Assembly: GCF_964199965.1 (NCBI RefSeq)
Contig: NZ_CAXMZT010000004.1
Span: 186,001-250,000 of the forward strand
Direction: 5' to 3'
From: JAFIFT01 sp020051095
GTDB taxonomy: Bacteria; Pseudomonadota; Gammaproteobacteria; Legionellales; Legionellaceae
DNA: 64,000 bases
The notes below the pieces were generated by a model. The model worked only from the letters and a program-made list of their open reading frames with translations, had not been told where the DNA came from and made no database searches. A program made the position numbers and the translations under genes. Every line of letters begins with the position of its first letter. The first letter of the stretch is position 1. Shown piece after piece: positions 43,217 to 52,852 of the stretch.

Positions 43217-43885
43217 ATGGATAAATTAAGATACTGGACTGGTAAGGATACTAAATATAAAGAAATTTGGGATGCTTACAATGACTATGTTGAAGGTTAT
43301 TCATCTAAGATAATGTCAGTTCCAAACCTTCATCTAATTATCGAGTTTGAGCAACCAAACCTTAACTTGCCACTCTTAAATGCAGAGGCAGTATTTAAAA
43401 CCATACAAGGTTTATTTCATGATTTTAAATATGAATGTCTAGAGAAAGATGAGTATCAAGCGTCAACGCCGATATCCTTATATAGTATTGATAGAGGTTC
43501 TGCAATATGGGATTTTTTGATATCGAATGCTTATATCATACCTATTGTATATTCGTTCTCTTATGGAATTGTTAAGTTTAAAGGCGCATTACTTGATAAC
43601 AGATTAAAAAAATTACAAATCCAAAAGCTTGAGTCAGAACTAGAACAATTAAATCAGAATAGAAAAAAAGATTCTAAATCAGAGATCAGTAAAAATTCAC
43701 TTGATAAATTTATTGAAAAACACTCTTTACCAATTGAGAACCTTGTTAACCAAAATATTAAAAGCATAAAAGTTACGTCTATGGAGAATATGCTGGGTTT
43801 AGATTACTATTCAAGAACTGAAGTCATTAGTCTTGATTTTAGTGAGACCCCGAAAGATATTGACGGACCTAACATGTCAAAATAA
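43217..43885 (+). CDS. Unknown membrane-anchored coiled-coil protein
   Basis: 222 residues. An N-terminal globular part of about 90 residues, a hydrophobic stretch (AIWDFLISNAYIIPIVYSF), then a coiled coil (LKKLQIQKLESELEQLNQN) and a polar tail. No family recognised. It starts 44 bp beyond the oriT core and could be an early-transferred leading-region gene. The shape recalls sensor or effector proteins of small defence modules, but nothing specific supports that. Confidence 0.6.
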   Translation: MDKLRYWTGKDTKYKEIWDAYNDYVEGYSSKIMSVPNLHLIIEFEQPNLNLPLLNAEAVFKTIQGLFHDFKYECLEKDEYQASTPISLYSIDRGSAIWDFLISNAYIIPIVYSFSYGIVKFKGALLDNRLKKLQIQKLESELEQLNQNRKKDSKSEISKNSLDKFIEKHSLPIENLVNQNIKSIKVTSMENMLGLDYYSRTEVISLDFSETPKDIDGPNMSK

Positions 43886-43973
43886 CGGCTGCAATTAAGT
43901 ATTTATCAAATAATAAACTAGGAACTTTTGACAATTCACATAGGTAGTAACGTTAAGACCTCAAATCACTTAG

Positions 43974-45059
43974 TCAGGGTGATACCTGTGTCGTTCTCAA
44001 TCTTAAAAAATTACAAATGCTTTTAACCTCTGAACTAGTAAAGATAGGATCAAAATAAGCTACGTATCTATTCAATTCCTTCAATGATAAAATCTTCACA
44101 TGCTTAAACTTTTCTTTTGGTTTTGCATTTGTCATAACCAATAGGTTTCTTACAGGTATTTGCTTGCGTCCCCAATGATGGCTATCCAAATTAATGTTGT
44201 ATTGTGATTGACTGTTTAGCAGTACAAACAAGGCGTAGCTTGATCTTAATATCTGTTTGACGGGGGACCTGAGATCAATATTGTTTACTGATTGCTTATT
44301 CCAGTTTTTTGTTTCTAAAATAAAAACTCCTGCTTCGCAGACCAGAAGATGATCTATTTGAATACTGTATATTCTGTCATCTTCATTTTTGTTATAAATA
44401 GGAGGAGTAAACTCCACAGAGAAATCATTAAACATATGAAAGTTATCTGATAACTTTTGAACTTCTTTTATAACGGAATTTTCGCCAAGTGCTCCAGCAA
44501 TCAGATTGTAAAGACTATCAATAACTTCTTTTGTTCTGTCCAATTTTTGTATCGACACCAGACAGCGTTCTGGTATAAGTGTATCCCTATTTGTTATGTA
44601 ATCGTTCAATTTCTCTTTGATTCTATGTAAATCTTTTTTTACTTGATAGGTCTTTTTGTGAACTATTTTTTCGAAATTCTTTTGTAAGTTGGATTTCTTA
44701 TTTATTAATATTTTGGATTTGGGATAGTAGTAAATTTTTTTAATAAAGCTTTTGTTAACTTTATCCTGAGTGAGTTCTATTTCTTTATCTAATTCTTTTA
44801 TTTTAAAATTTATTTCGTTCGTAACCTCATCATTTAATTCATTATAATCTTGCTGATATTTGGCAAAGTCGAGGTGTAGTTTGTTTATTTCGATATCTAG
44901 TTCATTTTCAATTACTTTAGGTAATTCACTCTTTTCTATCTCAAAATTCTTTATAAAATGAATGATTTCACCGACAGAACTAAATCGTGTGATTCCATTT
45001 TGATGTAATATCTCCCTTAATTTTTTGAGCGATTCAATTTGCCCTTCAATTACAGCCAT
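43974..45059 (-). CDS. NERD nuclease-domain protein with coiled-coil N-terminus
   Basis: 361 residues. The first 180 are predicted coiled coil rich in Lys/Glu. The C-terminal NERD domain (about 195-310) has the QIDHLL and FILETKNW strands, with the Asp, Glu and Lys of the PD-(D/E)XK-like fold. NERD proteins occur with helicases and in defence islands. The 288 bp upstream to 45347 hold only short hairpins. Convergent with the preceding gene. Confidence 0.75.
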   Translation of the reverse strand: MAVIEGQIESLKKLREILHQNGITRFSSVGEIIHFIKNFEIEKSELPKVIENELDIEINKLHLDFAKYQQDYNELNDEVTNEINFKIKELDKEIELTQDKVNKSFIKKIYYYPKSKILINKKSNLQKNFEKIVHKKTYQVKKDLHRIKEKLNDYITNRDTLIPERCLVSIQKLDRTKEVIDSLYNLIAGALGENSVIKEVQKLSDNFHMFNDFSVEFTPPIYNKNEDDRIYSIQIDHLLVCEAGVFILETKNWNKQSVNNIDLRSPVKQILRSSYALFVLLNSQSQYNINLDSHHWGRKQIPVRNLLVMTNAKPKEKFKHVKILSLKELNRYVAYFDPIFTSSEVKSICNFLRLRTTQVSP

Positions 45060-45290
45060 TTCAATGCATGGGCCTCAAGCTAAATTGCGGGACAGTATAG
45101 TTAACCTTGAACAAATAATCAACAAACGACCAACGATTTGTGACCAATAAACGACCCAACCGTGAAAGTTGTAGTGTTGTTGTGACTGAATTAAGCTGAT
45201 TTTTATGGATTGATGCATATTAATGTGTTGATTTTATGATAACTTAAGGACTGCAGTACTTGGCTTTGAACCAAGTATATAATAATTTAT

Positions 45291-45339
45291 TTAATCAATT
45301 CTTATGATTCTCGAATTAGGAATCACAAGAATTGATTTA
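45291..45339. terminator. 20-bp imperfect inverted repeat
   Basis: Arms TTAATCAATTCTTATGATTC and its near reverse complement (18 of 20) around a 9-nt loop, placed just beyond the stop of the DUF927 remnant on the minus strand. A smaller ACTTGG/CCAAGT hairpin lies at about 45258-45276. Confidence 0.5.
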
Positions 45340-45347
45340 TAAGATAA

Positions 45348-45770
45348 TTACTCTCCTCCCCAAATTTTATCCGTAAACTTATAGAGCCTTGGCGTTCCCA
45401 CACCTCTAATCCGAGGCTTATGCGATGCCTTACCATCAGACGCAGGGACAATCCAGCCAGCATTGAGCAGAACCCTAGTTACCATTCTTTGCTCAAACCC
45501 TTTACACAGTTCATTTTTATAAGCTTCAGGAAAGACCATGAATAAACGATAACCATCAACGACCTCATAAAACCCTGCTCGGTTATGGATGTGTTCATTA
45601 TTGGGGGATTTAATATTATCAAAGCGACTGGTACCATACGTTTCGAAGAAGGCACGTACTTGGGAGAGTATTGCCCTGTCTTCTCGGTTACCTTCTGTGC
45701 CGAAGGTTTCTTGCCATGATTCGAAAATAAAAATTTTGGTCCGACCCCAATATGGTCGGGAAATTTGCAT
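45348..45770 (-). pseudogene. DUF927 helicase/primase-like protein, C-terminal remnant
   Basis: 140 codons that match only the C-terminus of DUF927 proteins: SWQETFGTEGNREDRAILSQ is followed by RAFFETYG, NRAGFY, FPEAYKNELCKGF and RVLLNAGW ... PRLYKFTDKIWGG. The catalytic ATPase domain is missing. The frame upstream is replaced by unrelated residues at a REP sequence (45734-45748), which marks the truncation point. Remnant of plasmid or island replication machinery. Confidence 0.8.
45734..45748 (+). repeat. REP-like sequence TTTTGGTCCGACCCC, copy 1
   Basis: Same 15-mer as at 61534-61548 and, in part, 50069-50079 and, inverted, 61299-61312. It sits exactly at the junction of two broken genes. 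Confidence 0.8.
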
Positions 45771-46219
45771 TACTATTTATCGTTTATTCACCCAATATAT
45801 TAGCGCAAAAATTGGAGTCTTTACAAAGCCAGCGAATAGAAGTAGTCAAAAAATATGTCTCCTTACTGGGCCAAGGCAAGGTTTAAGCCATTATTCCTTT
45901 ATTTGCCCCTGACGCGATTGCAGTTTCTTCATCAGGTAAAATAGACAATCCAACTCACTTTTATAAAACATTGTTTACTAAAACCATCAAAAACCCAAAT
46001 GCTAACTTAATCAACACATTTTCAGGAATGCAAGACACTGATATGATGACAGCTTATTTTGATTACGCCTGGGATAATATTAAAGGTCAGCGTGTGTCTG
46101 CAAAATTTTTGGATTTATTTGTTTTTAAGAAAAACTCGTCTCAAATAAAAGCAATTTTTGTATTTAGCAATACTTTTCAACAAGATATTATGAAGCAGAA
46201 GGCTTCAGAATCTCATTAG
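45752..46219 (+). pseudogene. Exported NTF2/SnoaL-like protein with one in-frame stop
   Basis: Opening with ATG at 45752 and a signal peptide MVGKFALLFIVYSPNILAQ, the frame continues to 46219 apart from a TAA at about 45887. The sequence around the stop (VVKKYVSLLGQGKV-stop-AIIPLFAPDAIA) and TMMTAYFDYAW-like parts fit NTF2-like polyketide-cyclase-type folds. Only the last 82 codons remain open after an internal TTG. Confidence 0.7.
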
Positions 46220-46254
46220 TTACATCAGTCAATTATAAAAATAAGGATGTATAT

Positions 46255-46321
46255 ATGAACAAAATTGGATTATTAGCAGCCGGAATAGTTATGTTAACTA
46301 GCCAATACAATTATGGAACTT
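46255..46321 (+). pseudogene. Truncated exported-protein gene (5-prime stub)
   Basis: AAGGATG ribosome-binding site, ATG and a clean signal peptide MNKIGLLAAGIVMLTSQYNYG; the frame then runs straight into the antisense end of azoR and stops at 46356. It was probably the second gene of an operon with the preceding pseudogene, cut by a deletion. Confidence 0.6.
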
Positions 46322-46924
46322 TTAGACAAGCTCAACGACCGATTTACGAAAAATAGTATCAATCTGGTAAAAAGCCTTTGTTATTGCTGCTTGCTTCTTG
46401 TCTTCCCCCATGTTGACACCCTCTGCTCTGATGAAAGTAATATCGGATATTCCTATAAAATTAAATACCGTTTTTAAATAACTTTCCTGATGATCCATTG
46501 CTTTTAATTCAGGTGAAAATTCAAATTCACTACCCCGGGAAGAAAGGACAATAATTTGTTTATTCCCAGCTAAGCCAACAGGCCCATGCTCTGTATATTT
46601 AAAGGTTTGCCCTGCTACCAGAATACGATCTATCCAAGATTTTAGAACGGATGGGATGGAAAAATTATACATAGGTGCTGCGATGACCACTCGTTCAGCT
46701 TTCATAAATTCATCCAGATAATCTTTAGATAAACTTATTTGATAAGCTGTTGCATCAGTTGGAACTTGATTTACCATTAGTTCAAGTGACAAATGTGCTG
46801 GACTGTCTTTAACTAAATCCCTGTAGGTGATATTACTATCCTCAGTTTCCAAAAAGTATCTCATCATTTGTCTTGAAATAGATTGTTGCCCCATCATACT
46901 GGAATCAATTGCTAAAGTTTTCAT
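46322..46924 (-). CDS. azoR: FMN-dependent NADH-azoreductase
   Basis: 200-residue flavodoxin-fold quinone/azo reductase. FMN-binding signatures: AIDSSMMGQQSISRQM at the N-terminus and APMYNFSIPSVLKSWIDRI. SSRGSEF is the later loop. It is cytosolic and reduces quinones or azo compounds with NADH, giving protection from electrophile stress. Divergent from a LysR regulator across a 113-bp gap that contains a palindromic operator. Confidence 0.92.
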   Translation of the reverse strand: MKTLAIDSSMMGQQSISRQMMRYFLETEDSNITYRDLVKDSPAHLSLELMVNQVPTDATAYQISLSKDYLDEFMKAERVVIAAPMYNFSIPSVLKSWIDRILVAGQTFKYTEHGPVGLAGNKQIIVLSSRGSEFEFSPELKAMDHQESYLKTVFNFIGISDITFIRAEGVNMGEDKKQAAITKAFYQIDTIFRKSVVELV

Positions 46925-47003
46925 ATTTTATCTCGTGTAGTTACTTGTTAATAAGTATATAATTGCAACTATAAAAGATATTTAGCGAAAATTGAGAATA
47001 ACT

Positions 47004-47020
47004 GTTGCACAAAATGCAAC
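47004..47020. promoter_or_regulatory. LysR-type operator between azoR and its regulator
   Basis: GTTGCA-CAAAA-TGCAAC is an interrupted palindrome of the T-N11-A kind, placed 84 bp before the azoR start and 18 bp before the regulator start. Confidence 0.65.
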
Positions 47021-47037
47021 AATAAATGGGATTGATT

Positions 47038-47937
47038 ATGGATCTTAATGACATGTATTATTTTTATATGGTGGTGGAGCATGGAAGTTTTACTAAGGCG
47101 AGCATAGATCTAGGGATTAATAAATCCATATTAAGCCGGCGAATTTCACGACTTGAAAAAAATTTACAGGTTAAATTGTTGTACCGTTCAACGCGAACCT
47201 TGTCATTAACAGAACCTGGGCATAAATTCTATCAACACTGTCAGTCTATCGTGGCTGAGTCAAAAGCCGCCTGTAAAACCATATTAAAAGTAAGAGAACA
47301 ACCGGCAGGCCGATTACGCGTTAGTTGCCCTGCCCTGTTTTCACAGTTTCATTTTGGCCAATACATTATTGACTTCATGCGTTTATATCCAGAGATTCAA
47401 ATAAATTTAATTGCGACCGAGCGGTTTGTTGATTTAAATCAAGAAGGCGTTGATGTTGCATTGCGATATCAAACACAGCCTTTGGCTGATTCTTCATTAA
47501 TAGCCATTAATCTTGGACCATCGGAGCATATTTTAGTCGCAAGCCCTGAGTATCAAAAATATAACCCTCCCATTCTAACGCCTGCCGATCTATCTGATGC
47601 AAAAACCTTGTTTAAAACACGAAGCGATGGGGTGTTACAATGGTCTATTAAAAATCATAAATCTTCAGAGCAATTAGTAATTCCCCTTAATCCTAAAATA
47701 CAAAGCGATGAATGGTTGATTTTAAAACGAGGTGCTTTAGCAGGACTAGGTGTAACGGTGATGCCGCAAAAATATTGTCAAACTGAATTGGATGCCGGTG
47801 AGTTAATTCATTTACTTCCCGAGTGGTCAGTACCAACTGCAACTCTCTATTTAATTTATCCATCAAAACATTATATGATCCCCGCAGTTCGGCATTTTAT
47901 TGACTTTATGTCAGAACGTTTAAGAGAGTCCAGATAA
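47038..47937 (+). CDS. LysR-family regulator
   Basis: 299 residues from ATG 47038 (an alternative ATG is four codons upstream). N-terminal winged helix with FYMVVEHGSFTKASIDLGI and KSILSRRISRLEK, then the substrate-binding domain. Divergent from azoR, which it most likely controls in response to quinones or thiol stress, as LysR/azoR pairs commonly do. The operator overlaps its own promoter region, implying autoregulation. Confidence 0.87.
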   Translation: MDLNDMYYFYMVVEHGSFTKASIDLGINKSILSRRISRLEKNLQVKLLYRSTRTLSLTEPGHKFYQHCQSIVAESKAACKTILKVREQPAGRLRVSCPALFSQFHFGQYIIDFMRLYPEIQINLIATERFVDLNQEGVDVALRYQTQPLADSSLIAINLGPSEHILVASPEYQKYNPPILTPADLSDAKTLFKTRSDGVLQWSIKNHKSSEQLVIPLNPKIQSDEWLILKRGALAGLGVTVMPQKYCQTELDAGELIHLLPEWSVPTATLYLIYPSKHYMIPAVRHFIDFMSERLRESR

Positions 47938-47962
47938 TGCAATTTATAATAAGAGGTATTTC

Positions 47963-48835
47963 ATGATCGATATCACTCCAGAATTGGCACGCAAGCTCAT
48001 TAATGAACAATTTCCTGAATATGCTGATCTCCCCATTCTATCAGTTGAAAAACAAGGTCATGATAATCGTACATATCGATTGGGCGATGACTTGTTAATC
48101 CGTATGCCAACCGATGAGTCATATGCCTTGAAAGTACCTAAAGAACAGGATTTATTACCTAAAATCGCCCCTTTCTTAAAAGTATGTATTCCTGTGCCTG
48201 TAAAAATGGGAGCAGCTTCTAAAGACTACCCCTACCCATTTTCCATTTATAAATGGCTTGAAGGCAGAAGTATCAACCTTCTTGTTTTAGATGATGATTG
48301 CATGGAGAAACTTGCTTTTGATTTGGCAATATTCTTGAAAGATCTGCAAAAAATCAAAGGGATAGATGGCCCTACTCCAGGCCAGCATAATTGGTGGCGC
48401 GGCGATCATGTCAGCGTTTACGATAAGGGTGCACGAGAACAAATTAGCGAACTAGCAAGTATTATTAATAAAGATAAGGCGATGGCCTTGTGGAATCGAG
48501 CTTGCGATACACAATGGCAAAAAGCCCCTGTATGGATCCATGGTGATTTTGCGGTAGGAAATATGCTGATTAACGAAGGAAAACTATCAGCAATCATTGA
48601 TTTTGGCGGTATGAGCTTAGGTGATCCCGCTTGCGATCTGGTGATTGCATGGACTTTTTTAAAGGGCAAAGCTCGTCAGGTTTTCATCAAAGAAATTAAT
48701 TTAGATGAAGACACATGGCTTCGTGCAAAAGCCTGGGTTTTATGGAAAGCGACCTATGAATTGTGTCAAATTGCAGATAAAAATAGTGCTGAAGGTTGGA
48801 CTCAGCAAGAAATTATTAAGGAAGTTTTGTTTTAG
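47963..48835 (+). CDS. Aminoglycoside phosphotransferase-family kinase
   Basis: 290 residues of the APH fold. Catalytic HGDFAVGNML (Brenner motif) and IDFGGMSLGDPACDL metal-binding motif are intact. The N-lobe glycine-poor loop GHDNRTYRLGDD is as in macrolide or APH-like kinases. The natural substrate is not evident; small-molecule phosphorylation is likely, antibiotic resistance possible. It lies 25 bp after the LysR gene, so co-transcribed, and is followed by an intrinsic terminator. Confidence 0.85.
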   Translation: MIDITPELARKLINEQFPEYADLPILSVEKQGHDNRTYRLGDDLLIRMPTDESYALKVPKEQDLLPKIAPFLKVCIPVPVKMGAASKDYPYPFSIYKWLEGRSINLLVLDDDCMEKLAFDLAIFLKDLQKIKGIDGPTPGQHNWWRGDHVSVYDKGAREQISELASIINKDKAMALWNRACDTQWQKAPVWIHGDFAVGNMLINEGKLSAIIDFGGMSLGDPACDLVIAWTFLKGKARQVFIKEINLDEDTWLRAKAWVLWKATYELCQIADKNSAEGWTQQEIIKEVLF

Positions 48836-48855
48836 ATTTAATTAGAATATCGTAG

Positions 48856-48896
48856 CCTTGGTGCAGCCGCAGGCGTAACCAAGGTTTTCTTTTTTA
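48856..48896 (+). terminator. Intrinsic terminator after the APH-like gene
   Basis: CCTTGGT (48856-48862) and ACCAAGG (48878-48884) followed by TTTTCTTTTTT. Confidence 0.8.
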
Positions 48897-48988
48897 AATG
48901 ATATGGTGTTTAGACCAATATCAATGCTTTTAAAGCAGTATTTGTCACCAGGTAAAAATGTTAAGTCATATCATTACGGTGATGAGGA

Positions 48989-49270
48989 TTAAGTTATGTA
49001 CTCATTATAAATTTTATTATTAGTTTGTTTATTGTGAGTCACCCAAATTTCCTGTACCCATTTATTATCAAAATCTACTGTACCATCGGGTGACATAATT
49101 TCTGTCAATAAATGATAAACACAGTTTGCATATGCTTCGCTCGCCCTTTTAGGTTCTCTTTTAGGATATCCTGAAACATTTAACAATGACAGGCCATTAT
49201 CCTGCCGTATTAATTGATCATGCCTACTTCCAACTACGTTACCACCATTACTTATCGCAAGGTCAGCACA
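48989..49270 (-). pseudogene. Unrecognised gene, 5-prime end lost
   Basis: An open frame encodes about 94 residues ending TNNKIYNEYIT, with VSGYPKREPKRASEAYANCV in the middle. No ATG with a ribosome-binding site exists; the frame begins inside the repeat at 49266-49287, so the gene lost its start to a rearrangement there. Family not recognised. Confidence 0.5.
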
Positions 49271-49287
49271 TAAGGGAAATAAACCAG
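49266..49287 (+). repeat. 22-bp direct repeat, left copy
   Basis: GCACATAAGGGAAATAAACC plus AG, identical to 52098-52119. The repeats flank the transposase, SDR and GNAT segment (about 2.8 kb) and each coincides with a gene truncation. Confidence 0.85.
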
Positions 49288-49406
49288 ATCTTTTAAAGAG
49301 ATATTAATTCATGGCTCCATAGTTGTAGGGAAATTTTGGTAGATATTTGTTTCATCAAGCTTAGATTCTCGCTCAAATTTATAAAAGCAAACTTGAGAAA
49401 GCATGA

Positions 49407-49964
49407 ATCTGGCTTGATAGAGAGCGTTATCGCTATTGGCTTTTTCAAGCTAAAAAGCGTTATGGTTTTTGTGTGTTAAACTATATGATTACTTCCAATC
49501 ATATTCATTTGCTTGTGAAGCGAACTAAACCAAATATCATCGCAAAATCAATGCAGCTTATCGCTGGGCGCACCGCTCAAGAATATAATAAAAGAAAAGA
49601 TAGAAAAGGTGCTTATTGGCAAGATCGGTATCATGTATGTGTGATTCATAGCGATGACTATTTATATCGATGCTTAACATATATCGATTTAAACATGGTT
49701 AGAACAGGTCGCGTAAAACACCCTTTGGATTGGGAATATTGTGGTTTCTATGAATTAATGCAGAATAAAAAACGGTATAATATTTTATCTATAGAATCTT
49801 TATTAGATTTGTTGGGATATCGTTCACTTGAACAACTAAAGAAAGCAAGAGAAGCTCAGGTTCAAAACGCATTAATAGAAAATAGTCTAGATAGAGAACC
49901 TATGTGGACTCAAAATAAAAACATCGGTGCTTCGGAAGAAAAATATAGGACAGGTTATAAGTGA
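49407..49964 (+). pseudogene. REP-associated (Y1/IS200-like) transposase, N-terminus missing
   Basis: Single-strand HUH transposase of the RAYT group. The metal-binding motif NHIHLLV and the helix DDYLYRCLTYIDLNMVR with the nucleophile Tyr are intact, as is GAYWQDRYH. The frame opens only after a TGA near 49406, so about 30 N-terminal residues usual for the family are missing; a GTG at 49473 is the first possible start. REP-like GGTCCGACCCC lies 105 bp downstream, and more copies occur elsewhere in the window. Confidence 0.8.
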
Positions 49965-50465
49965 TATATTTGAAAAAATGTATATTTCTAGTGGATAAAA
50001 CAGCCTTCTTAGGCTAAAACAAGGGTAAGGAACGGGTCTAACTAAATGATATTTATATATTTTTTGATGGTCCGACCCCTTACTCCTTGATCAATAGATT
50101 ATAAGCATCCGCTAGGAAGCCAAAAGAGCCTTAACCAAAAGCTAAAGAAAGGGGTCAATTCGCTTTTAATTAATTCAAAATAGATATGCTCTAAGTGCCG
50201 CTATACTTAAATTTTATTCTTTACCAGTATAGTTATTTCTAATAGAATTCATCCTAGGGAGATAAGAAAAATAAAACGGATCTTTTAACGCGATATAAAT
50301 TTATGCCTCTAAAGCTGTCGTCAATTTTTGTAGTTACTTAATGCTTCTGGATGTAATTTGCGTGAAAAGTTATTAAAACTGAAATGGTGAAAGTATAGAT
50401 CTGTATCCATCCTTAGAATATAAACTTGCATTGATAGTAAAGAAATTTCTTTTACTTTTAAACAG
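49965..50465. other. Non-coding stretch with a REP sequence
   Basis: Contains REP-like GGTCCGACCCC at 50069-50079 and a GAAAGGGGTCAATTCG motif near 50151, both typical of RAYT flanks. No gene, tRNA or clear terminator is seen in the rest. Confidence 0.6.
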
Positions 50466-51251
50466 TTAAATTCCAATGCTTTTGACGGATCCACCATCAA
50501 TCCTGAAATTACTACCCGTTATCCATCTGGCGGAATCTGAGCATAGGAAATACGCTAATTCCGCTACGTCCTCTGGAGCTCCGAGTGCTTGGCTATCGAA
50601 AACATTGTTGCAAAACTGTCTTGCATAGTCTTCTGGAGACAGGTTGTTTTTATGCGCTTCTTCATACCAAGAAGGGGTCACTATTACTCCTGGAGAAATG
50701 CTATTAACTGAAATTCCGTATTTTCCATATTCATTGGCTAAACTTTTTGTAATGGATAATTGAGCTGATTTAGTCATTGCATAGTGAGTCATTAATACAC
50801 CCGGCTCAATTGCTTTTTCGGAAGAAATAAATAGTATTTTACCAAACCCATTTTCCTTCATACTTGGAAGTAATTTTCTAGAAAAATGTATCCCACTCAT
50901 GACATTTAAACTGAATAATTCATACCACTCATCAGGAGCAATGTCTTCAAAGGGTGATATCCGTCCTATGCTGCCTACGTTATTGATTAAAAAATCAACC
51001 TTACCAAATTGGGTCAGAGCATCCTTTACGACTTTGTCGATGTGTTTCTCTTGTCTGAGATCACCATAAATCGAGATCACTCGCGTTCCATACGATGAAA
51101 TTTCTTGTTGGGCTATCTCTAGAGTCTTCTTATCATTTGATGTAAGAATGAGATTCGCGCCAGCCGCAGCGAATTTTTTAGCAATGGCTTTCCCTATCCC
51201 TTGGCTGGAGCCTGATATTAGCGCAACGCGATTTTTAAAAGAAATTTTCAT
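50466..51251 (-). CDS. Short-chain dehydrogenase/reductase
   Basis: 261-residue SDR. Cofactor motif SGSSQGIGKAIA near residue 14, NNVG near 90, catalytic Ser (ISSEKAI) with YAMTK as Tyr-X3-Lys. C-terminal RIDGG is typical of FabG-like members. The residues following the first beta strand do not settle NAD versus NADP. Substrate unknown. It starts 33 bp after the end of the GNAT gene and is probably co-transcribed with it. Confidence 0.9.
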   Translation of the reverse strand: MKISFKNRVALISGSSQGIGKAIAKKFAAAGANLILTSNDKKTLEIAQQEISSYGTRVISIYGDLRQEKHIDKVVKDALTQFGKVDFLINNVGSIGRISPFEDIAPDEWYELFSLNVMSGIHFSRKLLPSMKENGFGKILFISSEKAIEPGVLMTHYAMTKSAQLSITKSLANEYGKYGISVNSISPGVIVTPSWYEEAHKNNLSPEDYARQFCNNVFDSQALGAPEDVAELAYFLCSDSARWITGSNFRIDGGSVKSIGI

Positions 51252-51284
51252 ATAGCAGGCCCATAGTTAATTTTAATTACTCGT

Positions 51285-52103
51285 TTAGCTTTGTATTTTA
51301 AAACTAAAAACATGCATCGCATAGGGATCGGGATTTTCTGGAGTCCTTAGATCGTCTTCTGTTTTAAAAACCTCTTTGTACTCTCTATTGGAAACAGCAG
51401 AAATAATTTTACGCCAAAATTTTACGGCTTTAATATTCTCTGGCATTACAGCTACTGACCACTTTCCCGGATGCTCCTTAAATATTTGTTGGGCAACTAT
51501 ACCAGCTATACCTTTTCCTTGAAATTTAGCAAGAACGAAAAATTCTCCCATGTTCCAGTCGACTGGTTCCAGTAAATTAATTTTATCTAAAAGGACGAAG
51601 CCAGCGATTTCATTGTCAACTTTTATTAAAAAGTCTTTTTCGTTAGGCGCTTGAATATAATGCTTAAAATCAATGCATTCAAATAATCCATCTTCAGGGC
51701 ATTCCCAACCCATATAGGCTGTTCTATCGTATACGTAAAATCGCGCCATATTCTGAATAGTTGGATAATCTTTGAGGGAAGCCTGTACCAGTTTAATAGG
51801 AGGTTCAAAGCGTTTAATCAATAAATGATGGGGTTTACCCGCACCAGAGGCGTCACCAGCCATCACAAAGTCAGTAATATGTTCGAAACCTGCTTTCATG
51901 TATACATGTTTGGCTCTGGGATTGTCGCAGGCAGGATCAATTAAAAATGTGTCGGCCTTAGGATCAACCTCTTTCATAAAAAAATCTACAAATTCAGATA
52001 AAATTTTAGCTCCATAACCTTTACCAAAGTAAGCTTTCTCACCAATCATGAAATCGATTCCGTAGGAATGACCAGTCTTTGAGAGGTTAATCAATGGGCA
52101 CAT
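51285..52103 (-). pseudogene. Tandem GNAT acetyltransferase, first domain truncated
   Basis: 272 codons. The N-terminal part carries only the end of one GNAT domain (GKGYGAKILSEFVDFF, with the acetyl-CoA loop), similar to AAC(6-prime)-type enzymes. A complete second GNAT domain follows (FQGKGIAGIVAQQIF). The present ATG at 52103 lies within the junction with the 22-bp repeat, so the first 70-80 residues have been lost. The second domain could still be active. Confidence 0.75.
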
Positions 52104-52119
52104 AAGGGAAATAAACCAG
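52098..52119 (+). repeat. 22-bp direct repeat, right copy
   Basis: Identical to 49266-49287, placed between the truncated GNAT start and the IS3 transposase fragment. Confidence 0.85.
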
Positions 52120-52767
52120 CTTAAAGTTTTACGTCGCCAAGGTCACAGGTGGAATCATAAGCGTGTTTACCGCGTGTATTGTGAGCTTAAGCTCAATATG
52201 CGTCGCAAGGGAAAAAAGCGGTTACCCAATCGCTCGCCTGAACCTCTGAGAGTGCCAGAGTCCATTAACCAATGCTGGTCTATGGACTTTATGTGTGATG
52301 CGTTGATGTGTGGCCGACGCTTCAGAACATTTAATATAGTAGATGATTTTAACCGTGAAGTTTTAGCGATCGAGATAGATCTAAGTCTACCTGCTCAGAG
52401 AGTGGTTCGGGTATTAGAACGAATTGTTGCCTGGCGTGGTCTTCCTGCCAAACTACGCATGGATAATGGTCCTGAATTTATTTCAGGTGCCCTAGCTGAT
52501 TGGGCAGAAAAAAATAAGGTGCAATTGGAGTTTATCAAGCCAGGAAAGCCAACACAAAATTCATTTATTGAGCGATTCAATAGAACTTATCGCACAGAAA
52601 TACTGGATATGTATGTGTTCAAAAATTTACACGAAGTAAGAGAGTTAACAGAAAACTGGATAAAAGAGTACAACGACGAAAGACCCCATGATTCACTAGA
52701 TGATTTAACCCCATGGGAATATCTGGTAAAAAAACAGGCAATGAACTCTAATTTAGGCTGCCACTAA
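52120..52767 (+). pseudogene. IS3-family transposase OrfB, 5-prime truncated
   Basis: 216 codons. The frame begins at the repeat junction with LKVLRRQGHRWNHKRVYRVY and continues through the DDE domain: SMDFMCDAL (first Asp), RMDNGPEFIS (second Asp) and FIERFNRTYR (Glu). It lacks OrfA and the N-terminal third of OrfB. The IS end is probably the G-rich stretch near 52771-52778, which truncates the next gene. Confidence 0.88.
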
Positions 52768-52778
52768 ACATGGGGGGG

Positions 52779-52850
52779 TTACATACAGCCTCCCACATAG
52801 ACCACTTCATCGTTCAACTCGCCAAGCTTCCTTGCAACAAACTCCAGCAT
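52779..52850 (-). pseudogene. Nucleotidyltransferase stub cut by the IS element
   Basis: 24 codons, MLEFVARKLGELNDEVVYVGGCM-stop. The pattern up to VGG is the start of AbiEii-like nucleotidyltransferases; the IS end introduces the stop. It starts 2 bp after the stop of the HTH gene, so this was the second gene of a pair. Confidence 0.65.
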
Positions 52851-52852
52851 TC

